Below, piece by piece: positions 35,973 to 44,800 of a DNA stretch of 64,000 nucleotides (position 1 is its first letter; each line of letters opens with the position of its first letter). The translations under genes and the position numbers were made by a program. The notes beneath the pieces were generated by a model that was not told the origin of the DNA, did not search any database, and saw nothing but the letters and a program-made list of their open reading frames with translations. The stretch is from Comamonas avium (GTDB taxonomy: Bacteria; Pseudomonadota; Gammaproteobacteria; Burkholderiales; Burkholderiaceae_C), in assembly GCF_014836675.1 (NCBI RefSeq), contig NZ_JACSQK010000003.1, forward strand, positions 430,763-494,762, read 5' to 3'.

Positions 35973-36443
35973 TTACAGTGCCGGAATACGCAGTTTCTGG
36001 CCAGGGTAAATTTTGTCAGGATGGCTCAGCATGGGCTTGTTGGCCTCAAAGATCGTTGGGTACTTGTTGGCATCGCCATAGTATTTCTTGGCGATCGCCG
36101 ACAGCGTGTCGCCGCGTACGACGTCGTGGTACTGCGCCTCTGGCTCAGGGTTGGTGACGGTCATTTGGTTGTCCACTGACGTGACATTGGCCACATTCCC
36201 GCAGCACAGCGTAATTTTTTCTTTGACCGCTTGTGTGGGGGCCTCGCCCGCGACCGTGACCTTGCCCTGATTGCCGTCGTAGCTGACCTTCAGATTGCTC
36301 ACTCCCAGCTTTTGCACATTGATATAAGTCTCAATGGCAGCAGCAGCTTTGCTGTTGAGGTCCTCTGGAGCGGTGGCCGCTTGCGCGTCCTTGCCGCCAA
36401 ACAGTTTTTCGCCAGCTTCTTTGATAAAACTAAACAGGCCCAT
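35973..36443 (-). CDS. BON-LysM protein (Kbp/YgaU type)
   Basis: A 156-residue protein starting MGLFSFIKEAGEKLFG at 36443, exactly as in the E. coli potassium-binding protein Kbp (YgaU, 149 residues). Residues about 35-95 form a BON domain, and the C-terminal 50 residues a LysM domain (VVRGDTLSAIAKKYYG to GQKLRIP). Kbp is cytoplasmic and senses K+; the same role is likely but not shown. An ATG further upstream is less likely because the family starts at MGLF. Confidence 0.9.
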   Translation of the reverse strand: MGLFSFIKEAGEKLFGGKDAQAATAPEDLNSKAAAAIETYINVQKLGVSNLKVSYDGNQGKVTVAGEAPTQAVKEKITLCCGNVANVTSVDNQMTVTNPEPEAQYHDVVRGDTLSAIAKKYYGDANKYPTIFEANKPMLSHPDKIYPGQKLRIPAL

Positions 36444-36622
36444 ACGTTCACTCCTGAAAAAGTTGAAAGGCAGCAAACAATGTAACGGCAAACCCGTTTA
36501 CACAAGGACAGACACATCCTACGTCTGAATTCTTGACAATTTGCGCTGAAATGCTGCATTCGTCAGTGAATCGTTTCACAAAGCACACGAGCGCCGTCTG
36601 AAAATTCTTGATAATGCCGCCC

Positions 36623-37396
36623 ATGACTTTTCTGGCCATCGATATCGGCAACACGCGCCTGAAGTGGGCGATGTATGACGCACCACGTCCTGGAGCAGCT
36701 TTGCTGGCCCATGGCGCTGAGTTCCTGGAGCACATTGAGCGTTTAGCGGAAGGCCCCTGGAGCAAGTTGCCCGCGCCTACGCACATGCTGGGCTGCGTTG
36801 TGGCAGGTGAAACAGCACGGCGGCGCGTGCACGATCAGATGGAGTTGATGCTGGGCTGGGAGCTGGAGCCCAAATGGGTGGTGCCATCGGTGCAGGAAGC
36901 GGGGGTGACGAATGGTTATGAGCACCCGCTGCGTCTGGGCGCTGACCGCTGGGTTGCCATGATTGGTGCGCGCAACCATATCCTTGAGCGTGGTATTGAA
37001 CGCCCATTGATTGTGGTGATGGTGGGCACAGCAGTGACTGTCGATGCGCTGGACGCACGAGGCAACTTTCTGGGTGGCTTGATCTTGCCGGGCCACGGCA
37101 TCATGCTGCGGGCCTTGGAAAGTGGAACGGCGGGGCTGCATGTTCCAACGGGGTCAGTCACGCCGTTCCCCCAAAATACCAGCGATGCCTTGACCAGTGG
37201 CGGCACCTACGCCATCGCAGGAGCTGTAGAGCGCACATACCAGCACCTGTACCTGCATTGCAGCATGGAGCCAGCTTGTGTGATGGCCGGTGGTGCGGGC
37301 TGGAAGATGGTGCCCAGCATGACGCGCCCCTTCGAACTGGTCGACAACCTGATCTTTGAAGGCTTGCTGGTGATGGCACAGCAGCGCTGGGGGTGA
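36623..37396 (+). CDS. coaX: Type III pantothenate kinase CoaX
   Basis: Phosphorylates pantothenate in the first step of coenzyme A synthesis. The 257-residue product has the ASKHA phosphate-1 motif [11 protein letters not shown] at about residues 5-15, the adenosine or substrate motif [12 protein letters not shown] near 110 and [10 protein letters not shown] near 136. ATG at 36623 is chosen as the standard N-terminus (MTFLAID); ATG 36614 would add three residues. No BirA gene is adjacent. Confidence 0.9.
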   Translation: MTFLAIDIGNTRLKWAMYDAPRPGAALLAHGAEFLEHIERLAEGPWSKLPAPTHMLGCVVAGETARRRVHDQMELMLGWELEPKWVVPSVQEAGVTNGYEHPLRLGADRWVAMIGARNHILERGIERPLIVVMVGTAVTVDALDARGNFLGGLILPGHGIMLRALESGTAGLHVPTGSVTPFPQNTSDALTSGGTYAIAGAVERTYQHLYLHCSMEPACVMAGGAGWKMVPSMTRPFELVDNLIFEGLLVMAQQRWG

Positions 37397-37466
37397 TAGT
37401 CAGCCTGCGGGCACAAGGGCTGGTGTCACGATAATGCGTGCTCACTCCTGAATTACTCCAAGTACC

Positions 37467-38537
37467 ATGATTCTTGTCACCGGTGGCGCAGGCTTCATTG
37501 GCGCAAATTTTGTTCTCGACTGGCTGGCTGTCACGAATGAGCCAGTACTCAATATCGACAAGCTGACCTATGCGGGCAATCTGCAAAACTTGGCCAGCCT
37601 GCATGGCGATGCACGTCACATCTTTGTGCAGGCTGATATTGCCGATGGCAAGACAATGGCTCAGTTGCTGGCCCAGCACCAACCGCGTGCCATCATCAAC
37701 TTCGCGGCAGAAAGCCATGTGGACCGCTCCATTCATGGGCCAGAAGACTTTATTCAGACCAACGTGGTGGGTACTTTTCGCTTGCTGGAAGCGGCGCGTG
37801 CCTACTGGAGTGATTTAGAGGGTGCCGCCAAAAGCAGTTTCCGGTTTCTGCACGTCTCCACCGATGAGGTCTTTGGAACACTGGCACCCCACGATCCGGC
37901 TTTTACCGAAACACACAGCTACGCGCCCAACAGCCCGTACTCCGCGTCAAAAGCGGCATCTGACCATTTGGTGCGTGCCTGGCACCATACCTATGGTTTG
38001 CCGGTGTTGACCACCAATTGCAGCAATAACTACGGTCCGCTGCACTTTCCTGAAAAGCTGATCCCGCTGATGATTGTGAATGCCTTGGCGGGCAAGCCAC
38101 TGCCTATTTATGGCGATGGAATGCAGGTGCGCGACTGGCTGTATGTGCGTGACCATTGCAGCGCGATCCGCCATGTGCTGGATGCGGGCAAACTTGGTGA
38201 AACCTACAACGTGGGTGGCTGGAATGAAAAAACCAATCTAGACATCGTCACAGCCGTGTGTGCACTGCTCGATGAGTTGCGCCCTCGTGCAGATCGCAAG
38301 TCGTATGCAGAGCAAATGACCTTTGTGACAGACCGCCCTGGCCATGACCGGCGTTACGCCATGGATGCTCGCAAGCTTGAACGTGAGCTGGGCTGGAAGC
38401 CTGCTGAGACGTTTGAAACCGGTATTCGCAAAACTGTCCAGTGGTATCTGGACAACCCACAGTGGGTCGCCAGCGTGCAGTCTGGTAGCTACCGCGACTG
38501 GGTGCAAAAGCACTACAGCCTAGAGGGCAGCGCATGA
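37467..38537 (+). CDS. rfbB: dTDP-glucose 4,6-dehydratase
   Basis: First committed SDR enzyme of the dTDP-L-rhamnose route. The 356 residues open with [16 protein letters not shown], the NAD site, with the catalytic STDEVFG (Thr, Asp, Glu) near residue 133 and YSASKAASD near 160. The stop overlaps the rfbD start (ATGA). This is the head of rfbBDAC. Confidence 0.95.
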   Translation: MILVTGGAGFIGANFVLDWLAVTNEPVLNIDKLTYAGNLQNLASLHGDARHIFVQADIADGKTMAQLLAQHQPRAIINFAAESHVDRSIHGPEDFIQTNVVGTFRLLEAARAYWSDLEGAAKSSFRFLHVSTDEVFGTLAPHDPAFTETHSYAPNSPYSASKAASDHLVRAWHHTYGLPVLTTNCSNNYGPLHFPEKLIPLMIVNALAGKPLPIYGDGMQVRDWLYVRDHCSAIRHVLDAGKLGETYNVGGWNEKTNLDIVTAVCALLDELRPRADRKSYAEQMTFVTDRPGHDRRYAMDARKLERELGWKPAETFETGIRKTVQWYLDNPQWVASVQSGSYRDWVQKHYSLEGSA

Positions 38538-39430
38538 AGATTTTGCTGTTCGGAAGTACCGGGCAGGTTGGCTGGGAGCTTCAACGCAGCCTGGCCCCTT
38601 TGGGCGAAGTGATCGCATTGCAGCACCGAACGCCCTCTGACGGCCTGTGCGGTGATGTGAGTGACTTGCTAGGGCTGGCGCAGACCATCCGTACCGTACG
38701 CCCGGATGTGATTGTGAATGCTGCGGCGCACACAGCAGTGGACAAGGCAGAGGGAGAGCAGGCGCTGGCATTGCGCCTGAATGCTCAGGCCCCTGAGGTC
38801 ATGGCTCTGCAGGCGCATTCTCTGGGTGCCTTGCTGGTGCACTACAGCACCGACTATGTGTTTGATGGCAGTGGCTGCAATGCACACAAAGAGGGCGATA
38901 CAACAGGGCCGCTGTCGGTCTATGGCCGAACCAAGCTTGAAGGCGAGCAGCGCATTGAGGCGACAGGGTGCCGCCACCTGATTTTTCGTACCAGCTGGGT
39001 GTATGGCTCGCGTGGAAGAAACTTTGCCAAGACAATGCTTCGTCTGGCGCAAGAAAATGACGAGTTCAGCGTCATCAGCGATCAGTGGGGGGCGCCAACA
39101 GGTGCTGATCTGATTGCAGATGTCACTGCCCATGCCCTACGCCATGTCCGAGCGCACGACCACGATCTGGGCCTGTACCACCTGGTTGCAGGTGGTACAA
39201 CCACATGGCATGCCTATGCCAGCCACGTCATTGCACAGGCGAGAATTTTGCGCCCCGATCTGCCCTGGAAGGTGCAACATGTAGCTGCGGTGCCCACCAC
39301 TGCCTTTCCCGCGGCTGCCCAGCGGCCATTGAATTCACGCCTTAGCACTGTCAAGTTGCAGGCTGCCATGCGGCTGCATCTGCCTGTCTGGCAGCAAGGT
39401 GTTGACCGCATGTTGCGCGAGATCTTGTGA
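38534..39430 (+). CDS. rfbD: dTDP-4-dehydrorhamnose reductase
   Basis: Reduces dTDP-4-keto-L-rhamnose to dTDP-L-rhamnose. The 298 residues show [11 protein letters not shown] at 5-15, [20 protein letters not shown] near 115 and the catalytic YGRTKLEGE near 134. Coupled to rfbB by a 4-bp overlap; 65 bp separate it from rfbA. Confidence 0.95.
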   Translation: MKILLFGSTGQVGWELQRSLAPLGEVIALQHRTPSDGLCGDVSDLLGLAQTIRTVRPDVIVNAAAHTAVDKAEGEQALALRLNAQAPEVMALQAHSLGALLVHYSTDYVFDGSGCNAHKEGDTTGPLSVYGRTKLEGEQRIEATGCRHLIFRTSWVYGSRGRNFAKTMLRLAQENDEFSVISDQWGAPTGADLIADVTAHALRHVRAHDHDLGLYHLVAGGTTTWHAYASHVIAQARILRPDLPWKVQHVAAVPTTAFPAAAQRPLNSRLSTVKLQAAMRLHLPVWQQGVDRMLREIL

Positions 39431-39495
39431 GTTCAAGTAAAAGCAGGCTAAATTATTGACTGGCAAGCACTCGATGCTATTAATTTGTGAACATT

Positions 39496-40383
39496 ATGAC
39501 TGCACAGCGCAAAGGCATTATTTTGGCGGGTGGCTCCGGCACACGTCTGCACCCGGCCACGCTAGCCATCAGCAAGCAGCTACTGCCCGTCTATGACAAG
39601 CCCATGATCTACTACCCGCTGAGTACTTTGATGCTGGCGGGTATCCGAGATATTTTGATTATCAGTACGCCGCAAGATACGCCGCGTTTTGCGCAACTGC
39701 TGGGTGATGGCAGTGAATGGGGATTGAGCCTTCATTACGAGGTACAGCACAGCCCTGATGGATTGGCACAGGCATTTTTGATTGGCGAGAAGTTTCTCAA
39801 CGGTGCACCCAGTGCCCTGGTGTTGGGCGACAACATCTTCTATGGCCATGATTTCCAGCGCTTACTCAAAGAAGCCAGTGACCAGACATCCGGTGCGACG
39901 GTGTTTGCCTATCATGTTCAAGATCCTTCTCGCTATGGCGTTGCTCAATTCGATGATCACGGCAAAGTGCTGTCTGTAGAAGAAAAACCGGAAAATCCAA
40001 AATCCAATTTTGCGATTACAGGGCTGTATTTCTACGATGCACAAGTCGTAGAAATGGCCAAGGGCCTCCAGCCATCGCTGCGTGGTGAATTGGAGATCAC
40101 CGACCTGAACAGGTTGTACCTCGAAAAAAATCAGTTGAATGTGCAGCTCATGCGTCGTGGGTATGCGTGGCTGGATACCGGAACACACGAGAGTTTGCTA
40201 GAGGCCGGGCAGTTCATCGCCACGCTGGAGCAAAGGCAGGGGCTGAAAGTGTCTTGCCCAGAGGAAATTGCATTTCGCTCAGGGTGGATTGACGCAGCAC
40301 AAATAGAAAAACTGGCCCAGCCGCTGCTTAAAAATGGCTATGGAAAATATTTAATGCAATTTATTAAAGGGCCTAAGTTTTGA
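39496..40383 (+). CDS. rfbA: Glucose-1-phosphate thymidylyltransferase
   Basis: Makes dTDP-glucose. The 295 residues from ATG 39496 open with the nucleotide-binding [22 protein letters not shown] (quoted in part) and include [13 protein letters not shown] and the [14 protein letters not shown] loop; an in-frame GTG 9 nt upstream is an alternative. Its TGA overlaps the TTG start of rfbC. Confidence 0.95.
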   Translation: MTAQRKGIILAGGSGTRLHPATLAISKQLLPVYDKPMIYYPLSTLMLAGIRDILIISTPQDTPRFAQLLGDGSEWGLSLHYEVQHSPDGLAQAFLIGEKFLNGAPSALVLGDNIFYGHDFQRLLKEASDQTSGATVFAYHVQDPSRYGVAQFDDHGKVLSVEEKPENPKSNFAITGLYFYDAQVVEMAKGLQPSLRGELEITDLNRLYLEKNQLNVQLMRRGYAWLDTGTHESLLEAGQFIATLEQRQGLKVSCPEEIAFRSGWIDAAQIEKLAQPLLKNGYGKYLMQFIKGPKF

Positions 40384-40934
40384 GAAAAATACCCACAGAT
40401 TTTTCTGAACTGATGTTGCTCGAGCCCAAAGTCTGGATGGACGCTCGTGGGTCTTTTCAAGAAGCCTTTAATCAGCGTGTTTATGCTGATTTCTTAGGCG
40501 ATGATGTCCTTTTCTTGCAAGACAATTTAAGTCATAGTCGGCGAGGTGTTTTAAGAGGCTTGCATTACCAGGTGGCTCCTTGTGCACAGGGAAAATTGAT
40601 CTATGTGATTCAAGGTGAGATTTGGGACGTTGTGGTGGATATTCGAAAGAGTTCTCCAAATTTTGGAAAATGGACGAGCCATCAACTCTCGGCAAAAAAT
40701 GCCCGACAGCTTTGGATACCTCCTGGATTTGCCCATGGGTTTCTTGTGCTGAGTGCGACTGCAGATGTCATGTACAAAACCACGGCGTACTACGCGCCCC
40801 AGTCTGACCGGGGCATAGCGTGGAACGATGCGGACATCGGTATCCAGTGGCCTGATTTGGGCGTGGATTTTCTGTTGTCTGACAAAGACCAGAAACAGCC
40901 TGCTTTCAAAGATGCGCAAGTCTTTGCGGCCTGA
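40380..40934 (+). CDS. rfbC: dTDP-4-dehydrorhamnose 3,5-epimerase
   Basis: Epimerises dTDP-4-keto-6-deoxyglucose at C3 and C5. The 184-residue cupin protein has [11 protein letters not shown] near residue 21, [13 protein letters not shown] with the catalytic His, and [13 protein letters not shown]. The start is TTG at 40380 within the overlap TTGA with rfbA; it gives the expected N-terminus, while the first ATG would remove the first strand. Last gene of the rfb block, followed by a terminator. Confidence 0.94.
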   Translation: MRKIPTDFSELMLLEPKVWMDARGSFQEAFNQRVYADFLGDDVLFLQDNLSHSRRGVLRGLHYQVAPCAQGKLIYVIQGEIWDVVVDIRKSSPNFGKWTSHQLSAKNARQLWIPPGFAHGFLVLSATADVMYKTTAYYAPQSDRGIAWNDADIGIQWPDLGVDFLLSDKDQKQPAFKDAQVFAA

Positions 40935-40962
40935 ACGCAAAACCACGCGGCATTCAATTAAG

Positions 40963-40986
40963 AACGGCAGCCATGGGCTGCCGTTT
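40963..40986. terminator. Bidirectional terminator after rfbC
   Basis: AACGGCAGCC / GGCTGCCGTT with an ATG loop, followed by TT and preceded by AAG; shared with the convergent zinc-ribbon gene. Confidence 0.75.
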
Positions 40987-41013
40987 TGCCGGGTGCATTG
41001 GGTGCGTGTTCAA

Positions 41014-42156
41014 TCAACTGTTTTGTACCCAGGTCATCACCGTGAGCAATATCAGCACCGCACATAGCACAGCAAAGAAAATCTTCACCCAGCTGTACGG
41101 TCGCTCACCGGCAATCTGTGCGGTATAGCCATTGGCGATGATCTGGTAGTTTTTGCTGCCATAGGTGTAGCCCACCACCCAGATGGGCACCAGCACGTGT
41201 TTGAAGGTGCGGCCTGCGTACTGGCGCTGCACGCGAAGATTGCGGTGGGTATCGCCGGGCACCTGGTGTGCGCACATGGCTTGCACCTGGTGGTCCATGT
41301 CCTGTTCATTGAGTGTGGCGGCTTTGTGCAAATCCACCTGGTAGCGCTCAACCGTCCAGCCCCGGACAAACTCCGGGGTGTAGGGCTGAAGGTCGGTGGT
41401 GGTGGGAAATGGTTCCACCGCACGCAGCAGCTTGGCATGCACCCCCACAGTGCCGGGTACTAATTCGTCATCAAAAAAATGCTTGAGCTGCCCAGATGCC
41501 GACTCCCACCGGGTGTGGCGCACCTGTCGTGTCTGGGTATTGCCGTTGGCATCGCGGTAGCTTTCGGTGGTGTAGTAGTAAAAGCCTGCCTCAGCCTGCC
41601 ATGTGGCGCTGACGTAGGCATCAAACGTCCAGTACGGCAGATAGACGCCATGCAGCGTGTCCGTCAGTGCGGCGTGCTTGAGCTTATTCGGTGCAAACCA
41701 GCGTGAGCCGTACCACTGGCGAATCTTGTCGCGGATCTGCCCATCACTGATCTTGAACGGGAGGATGCTTTGCGGGGTGATGGCATCGCTGCCATCTTCA
41801 TGCGCCACGATGGCGGGAGAGCCACAAAAGTCACAGCGCTGCGCGACACGCCCGTCCACAAACACTGAAATTGCGCGGCAGTTTTGGCACTGCACTTCAT
41901 TGCGCTGCTGGCCCCAGCCGCGGCCACTGGGCGGCTGGCTGAGTGCTTCGGCCAAGTCTTGCTCAACGATGGCCTGGCCCAGTTCTTCGCGGACTTCCTT
42001 GCTCCACGGCACTATGGTGCCGCAGTACGGGCACTTGAGCGATTGCGCCTTGGCATTCCACTCCAGATTGGCACCGCACTCCGGGCATGGGTGCTTGCGC
42101 ACCATGGATGGCTTGGGTACATCAGGGGCTGGTGTGTATGAAGAAGTGTCAGTCAC
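41014..42156 (-). CDS. Zinc-ribbon membrane-anchored protein (YdjG-like)
   Basis: A 380-residue protein from GTG 42156 (ATG 42105 is possible; neither has a good ribosome-binding site). It has two zinc ribbons, CPEC...CPYC at about residues 24-45 and CQNC...CDFC near 95-113, a central domain with LPYWTFDAYVSATWQAE and C-terminal VKIFFAVLCAVLILLTVMTW, a single membrane helix. This resembles proteins annotated as TFIIB-like or PriA-like zinc ribbons, including B. subtilis YdjG, which works with PspA and YdjI at the membrane. The SPFH gene upstream on the same strand supports that reading. Function here is inference. Confidence 0.7.
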   Translation of the reverse strand: MTDTSSYTPAPDVPKPSMVRKHPCPECGANLEWNAKAQSLKCPYCGTIVPWSKEVREELGQAIVEQDLAEALSQPPSGRGWGQQRNEVQCQNCRAISVFVDGRVAQRCDFCGSPAIVAHEDGSDAITPQSILPFKISDGQIRDKIRQWYGSRWFAPNKLKHAALTDTLHGVYLPYWTFDAYVSATWQAEAGFYYYTTESYRDANGNTQTRQVRHTRWESASGQLKHFFDDELVPGTVGVHAKLLRAVEPFPTTTDLQPYTPEFVRGWTVERYQVDLHKAATLNEQDMDHQVQAMCAHQVPGDTHRNLRVQRQYAGRTFKHVLVPIWVVGYTYGSKNYQIIANGYTAQIAGERPYSWVKIFFAVLCAVLILLTVMTWVQNS

Positions 42157-42209
42157 AGCTAAAAGGAAAACAGGGCGCTGAGAAAAGCGTAGAGCAGCCA
42201 GCGCAGCGA

Positions 42210-42285
42210 GCAAGGGCCGCCCCGCAGCAAGGCTAAGGCTGCCGCCCCCCAGTGGGGGAGGCCGCTAGCGGCTCAGGTGGCGTTC
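42210..42285. repeat. GC-rich hairpin element between the YdjI- and YdjG-like genes
   Basis: CAAGGGCCGCCCCGCAGCAAGG...CCCCCCAGTGGGGGAGGCCGCTAGCGGCTCAGG: short G/C palindromes (CCCCCAGTGGGGG and GCCGCTAGCGGC). Similar GC-rich hairpins are common between Comamonadaceae genes. Confidence 0.5.
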
Positions 42286-43413
42286 TTATGCACCGCGCAA
42301 GAACTCATCCAAAGCAGTTTGCGCAATACGCCAGTTCGTACCAATCTTGCGGCCTTTGAGATTGCCTGCTTCCAGCTCGGCCAGCACATCGGCTGTTTCC
42401 ACGCCCAGCACCTGTGCGGCTTGCTCTGGTGTGTAGACCAGCAGACCTGCGGCAACGGGCGATGGCGATGTGGAGAGCACTTGTGCCGCCTGTGCTGCAG
42501 CTGGTGAGAACGCATCGCTGGATACCTGCGCACCAAAAGCGGGTGCTTGCGGGGCAGGCTGCTGCATTTGTTTCATCATTTCCTGCGCCATACCAAAACC
42601 CATGGCCATGGTCGCGGGAATGGTGGCTGCTGCAGCGCCTTCGCCGCCGTTGGCCATGGCATGGCCCATCTGGTACTTCACATAGTCGTTGAGGTTGCCA
42701 ATCGCGCTCATGCTGGAGCGCTTGTCGATGGCCTCTTCCACTTCCGGCGGGACGGAGACGTTTTCCAGCACGAAGGTTGCCACCTCGATACCGTATTTTT
42801 CGACCATCACCGGGTTGATGATCTGCACCAGTGCATCACCCAAGTCGCTGTAGCGCGTGGCTACGTCCAGCACCGGCACTTGTGCTTTGGCCAGAGCCTC
42901 AGTAAACACGCTGACGATGCGCGAGCGCATGGTGTCGGCAAACTCATCAATGCGAAAGTTCTGGTCAGTGCCCGCCACTTCCTTCAAAAACTTGGCTGGC
43001 TCAACGATACGAAAGTCGTACGAGCCAAAGGCGCGAATGCGCACCACGCCAAAATCCTTATCGCGCATCAGCACCGGGTTGGAGGTGCCCCATTTATTGC
43101 CTGTAAACAGCCGCGTGTTGATGTAGTAAACATCGCACTTGAAGGGCGACTGAAAACCGTATTTCCAGCCCAGTATGGTGGACAGCACCGGCACGTTCTC
43201 GGTGGTCAAGGTGTGCTTGCCGGGGCCAAACAAATCGGCGTACTGGCCGGCGGCCACAAACTGCACCTGCTGCGACTCGCGCACGATCAGTTGTGCGCCG
43301 TTCTTGATTTCCTTGTCGTCATCCGGCCAGCGGTAAGACAGGGTGTCGCGCGAATCATCGGTCCACTCGATGACTTCAATCAGCTGATTTTTGATGATGT
43401 TGAACAGGTTCAT
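42286..43413 (-). CDS. SPFH-domain (YdjI/virion-core-like) protein with C-terminal helix-turn-helix
   Basis: A 375-residue protein from ATG 43413. Residues about 1-240 form an SPFH/band-7-like domain of the YdjI type: EVIEWTDDSRDTLSYRW, the TENVPVLSTILGWKYGFQSPF stretch (in part) and INTRLFTGNKWGT. A Met/Ala/Gly-rich segment and a Pro/Ala linker follow. The last 50 residues (VYTPEQAAQVLGVETADVLA...GRKIGTNWRI) look like an excisionase-type HTH_17 DNA-binding domain. YdjI in Bacillus binds membranes beside PspA. Here it precedes the YdjG-like gene by about 130 bp. The fusion to an HTH is unusual and discussed in the findings. Confidence 0.8.
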   Translation of the reverse strand: MNLFNIIKNQLIEVIEWTDDSRDTLSYRWPDDDKEIKNGAQLIVRESQQVQFVAAGQYADLFGPGKHTLTTENVPVLSTILGWKYGFQSPFKCDVYYINTRLFTGNKWGTSNPVLMRDKDFGVVRIRAFGSYDFRIVEPAKFLKEVAGTDQNFRIDEFADTMRSRIVSVFTEALAKAQVPVLDVATRYSDLGDALVQIINPVMVEKYGIEVATFVLENVSVPPEVEEAIDKRSSMSAIGNLNDYVKYQMGHAMANGGEGAAAATIPATMAMGFGMAQEMMKQMQQPAPQAPAFGAQVSSDAFSPAAAQAAQVLSTSPSPVAAGLLVYTPEQAAQVLGVETADVLAELEAGNLKGRKIGTNWRIAQTALDEFLRGA

Positions 43414-43501
43414 GCCAATCCTCGCAAGCGGTAAGCAATGGTCAAAGCAAACAGTGGCAAGCATTGTAGAGCTGCGTTTTTCTTTGCATACATTACAAAA
43501 T

Positions 43502-43602
43502 GTCAAAAAAGAGAGCTTCAATCGCAAGTCAGAGAAGCTAATGGAAGATGAAAATATCTGAAGTTATTGTTTTGAAAGCGTTTGAAGCTCTCTTTTTTAA
43601 AG
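43502..43602. repeat. Comamonadaceae intergenic repeat, copy 5
   Basis: AAAAAAGAGAGCTTCAATCGC...GATGAAAATATCTGAAGTTATTGTTTTGAAAGCGTTTGAAGCTCTCTTTTTTA. The ends form an inverted repeat (AGAGAGCTTCAA / TTGAAGCTCTCT), and TATCTGAA sits in the middle. It lies in a 375-bp gap between the SPFH gene and glyQ; the remaining 43603-43788 must hold the glyQ promoter, which I cannot place. Confidence 0.75.
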
Positions 43603-43788
43603 CTTAAGTCGACATGGCAAGCACGGTCACACAAACAGGCACAGAAAAGCTGGGCCTACGGGCCTAGAATCGCTGCTTTACACGCGCCTGTGCGTGGCAC
43701 TTGTTGTGCCCGTTTGCTGTGAGCGTTTCACCACCAACATCACGCGCCAGCGCAGCACGTTTGCGCAGCCAAGACATTTTCTGAAGTC

Positions 43789-44727
43789 ATGCTGACCTTT
43801 CAACAAATTATTCTGAAACTGCAGTCCTACTGGGCCGACCACGGCTGCGCACTGCTTCAACCGTATGACATGGAAGTGGGCGCCGGCACCTCGCACACCG
43901 GCACATTCCTGCGCGCCATCGGCCCTGAGCCATGGAAGGCAGCATATGTGCAGCCCAGCCGCCGCCCCAAAGATGGCCGCTATGGCGAGAACCCCAACCG
44001 CCTGCAGCACTACTACCAGTTTCAGGTGGTTTTAAAGCCAGCGCCAGACAACATTCTGGAGCTGTACCTGGGGTCGCTGGAAGCGCTGGGCTTTGACCTG
44101 AAGAAAAACGACATCCGCTTTGTGGAAGACGACTGGGAAAACCCAACGCTGGGCGCATGGGGTCTGGGCTGGGAAGTCTGGCTCAATGGCATGGAAGTGA
44201 CGCAGTTCACCTACTTTCAGCAAGTAGCCGGTATTGACTGCAAGCCTGCGACAGGCGAGATCACCTACGGCCTGGAGCGTCTGGCCATGTACCTGCAAGG
44301 GGTGGACAACGTCTACAACCTCACCTGGACTGACGGTCTGAGTTACGGCGACGTGTACCACCAAAACGAGGTGGAGCAGTCAACCTATAACTTCGACCAC
44401 TCCAATATTGACTTCTTGTTCAGCGCCTTCACCGCGCACGAAGAAACAGCGGGCAAATTGATTGAGGCGCAACTGGCGCTGCCCGCCTATGAGCAGGTGC
44501 TCAAGGCTGGCCACACCTTCAACTTGCTGGATGCACGTGGCGCCATCTCGGTAACTGAGCGTGCAGCGTATATCGGCCGCATTCGCAATCTGGCCCGCGC
44601 AGTGGGCAAGAGCTACCTGGACAGCCGCGCGCGCCTGGGCTTTCCCATGGCCTCCAAAGCACATGCCGACGAAGTGCTGGCCGAGCTGGCCAAAGCCGCA
44701 GAGCAACAAAGCAAGAAGGCCGCTTAA
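43789..44727 (+). CDS. glyQ: Glycyl-tRNA synthetase alpha subunit
   Basis: Catalytic subunit of the heterotetrameric bacterial glycyl-tRNA synthetase. The 312 residues are the standard size, opening with [20 protein letters not shown] and containing [21 protein letters not shown] (in part) and the QFQVVLKP segment of class II motif 2. It lies 73 bp upstream of glyS. In many relatives glyQS precede gmhB-plsC; here they are separated from those genes by about 10 kb. Confidence 0.96.
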   Translation: MLTFQQIILKLQSYWADHGCALLQPYDMEVGAGTSHTGTFLRAIGPEPWKAAYVQPSRRPKDGRYGENPNRLQHYYQFQVVLKPAPDNILELYLGSLEALGFDLKKNDIRFVEDDWENPTLGAWGLGWEVWLNGMEVTQFTYFQQVAGIDCKPATGEITYGLERLAMYLQGVDNVYNLTWTDGLSYGDVYHQNEVEQSTYNFDHSNIDFLFSAFTAHEETAGKLIEAQLALPAYEQVLKAGHTFNLLDARGAISVTERAAYIGRIRNLARAVGKSYLDSRARLGFPMASKAHADEVLAELAKAAEQQSKKAA

Positions 44728-44734
44728 GCGGTCG

Positions 44735-44800
44735 CTGTTAAATACTAAACAAATCAGCCTCTAGCCCCTATCTGTTAAGCGCTGGAAGCTATCAAATACT
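44735..44800. repeat. Partial Comamonadaceae intergenic repeat, copy 6
   Basis: Between glyQ and glyS: AATACTAAACAAATCAGCCTCTAGCCCCTATCTGTTAAGCGCTGGAAGCTATCAAATACT. The TATCTG, AAGCGCT and AGCTAT blocks match the other copies. Confidence 0.6.
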
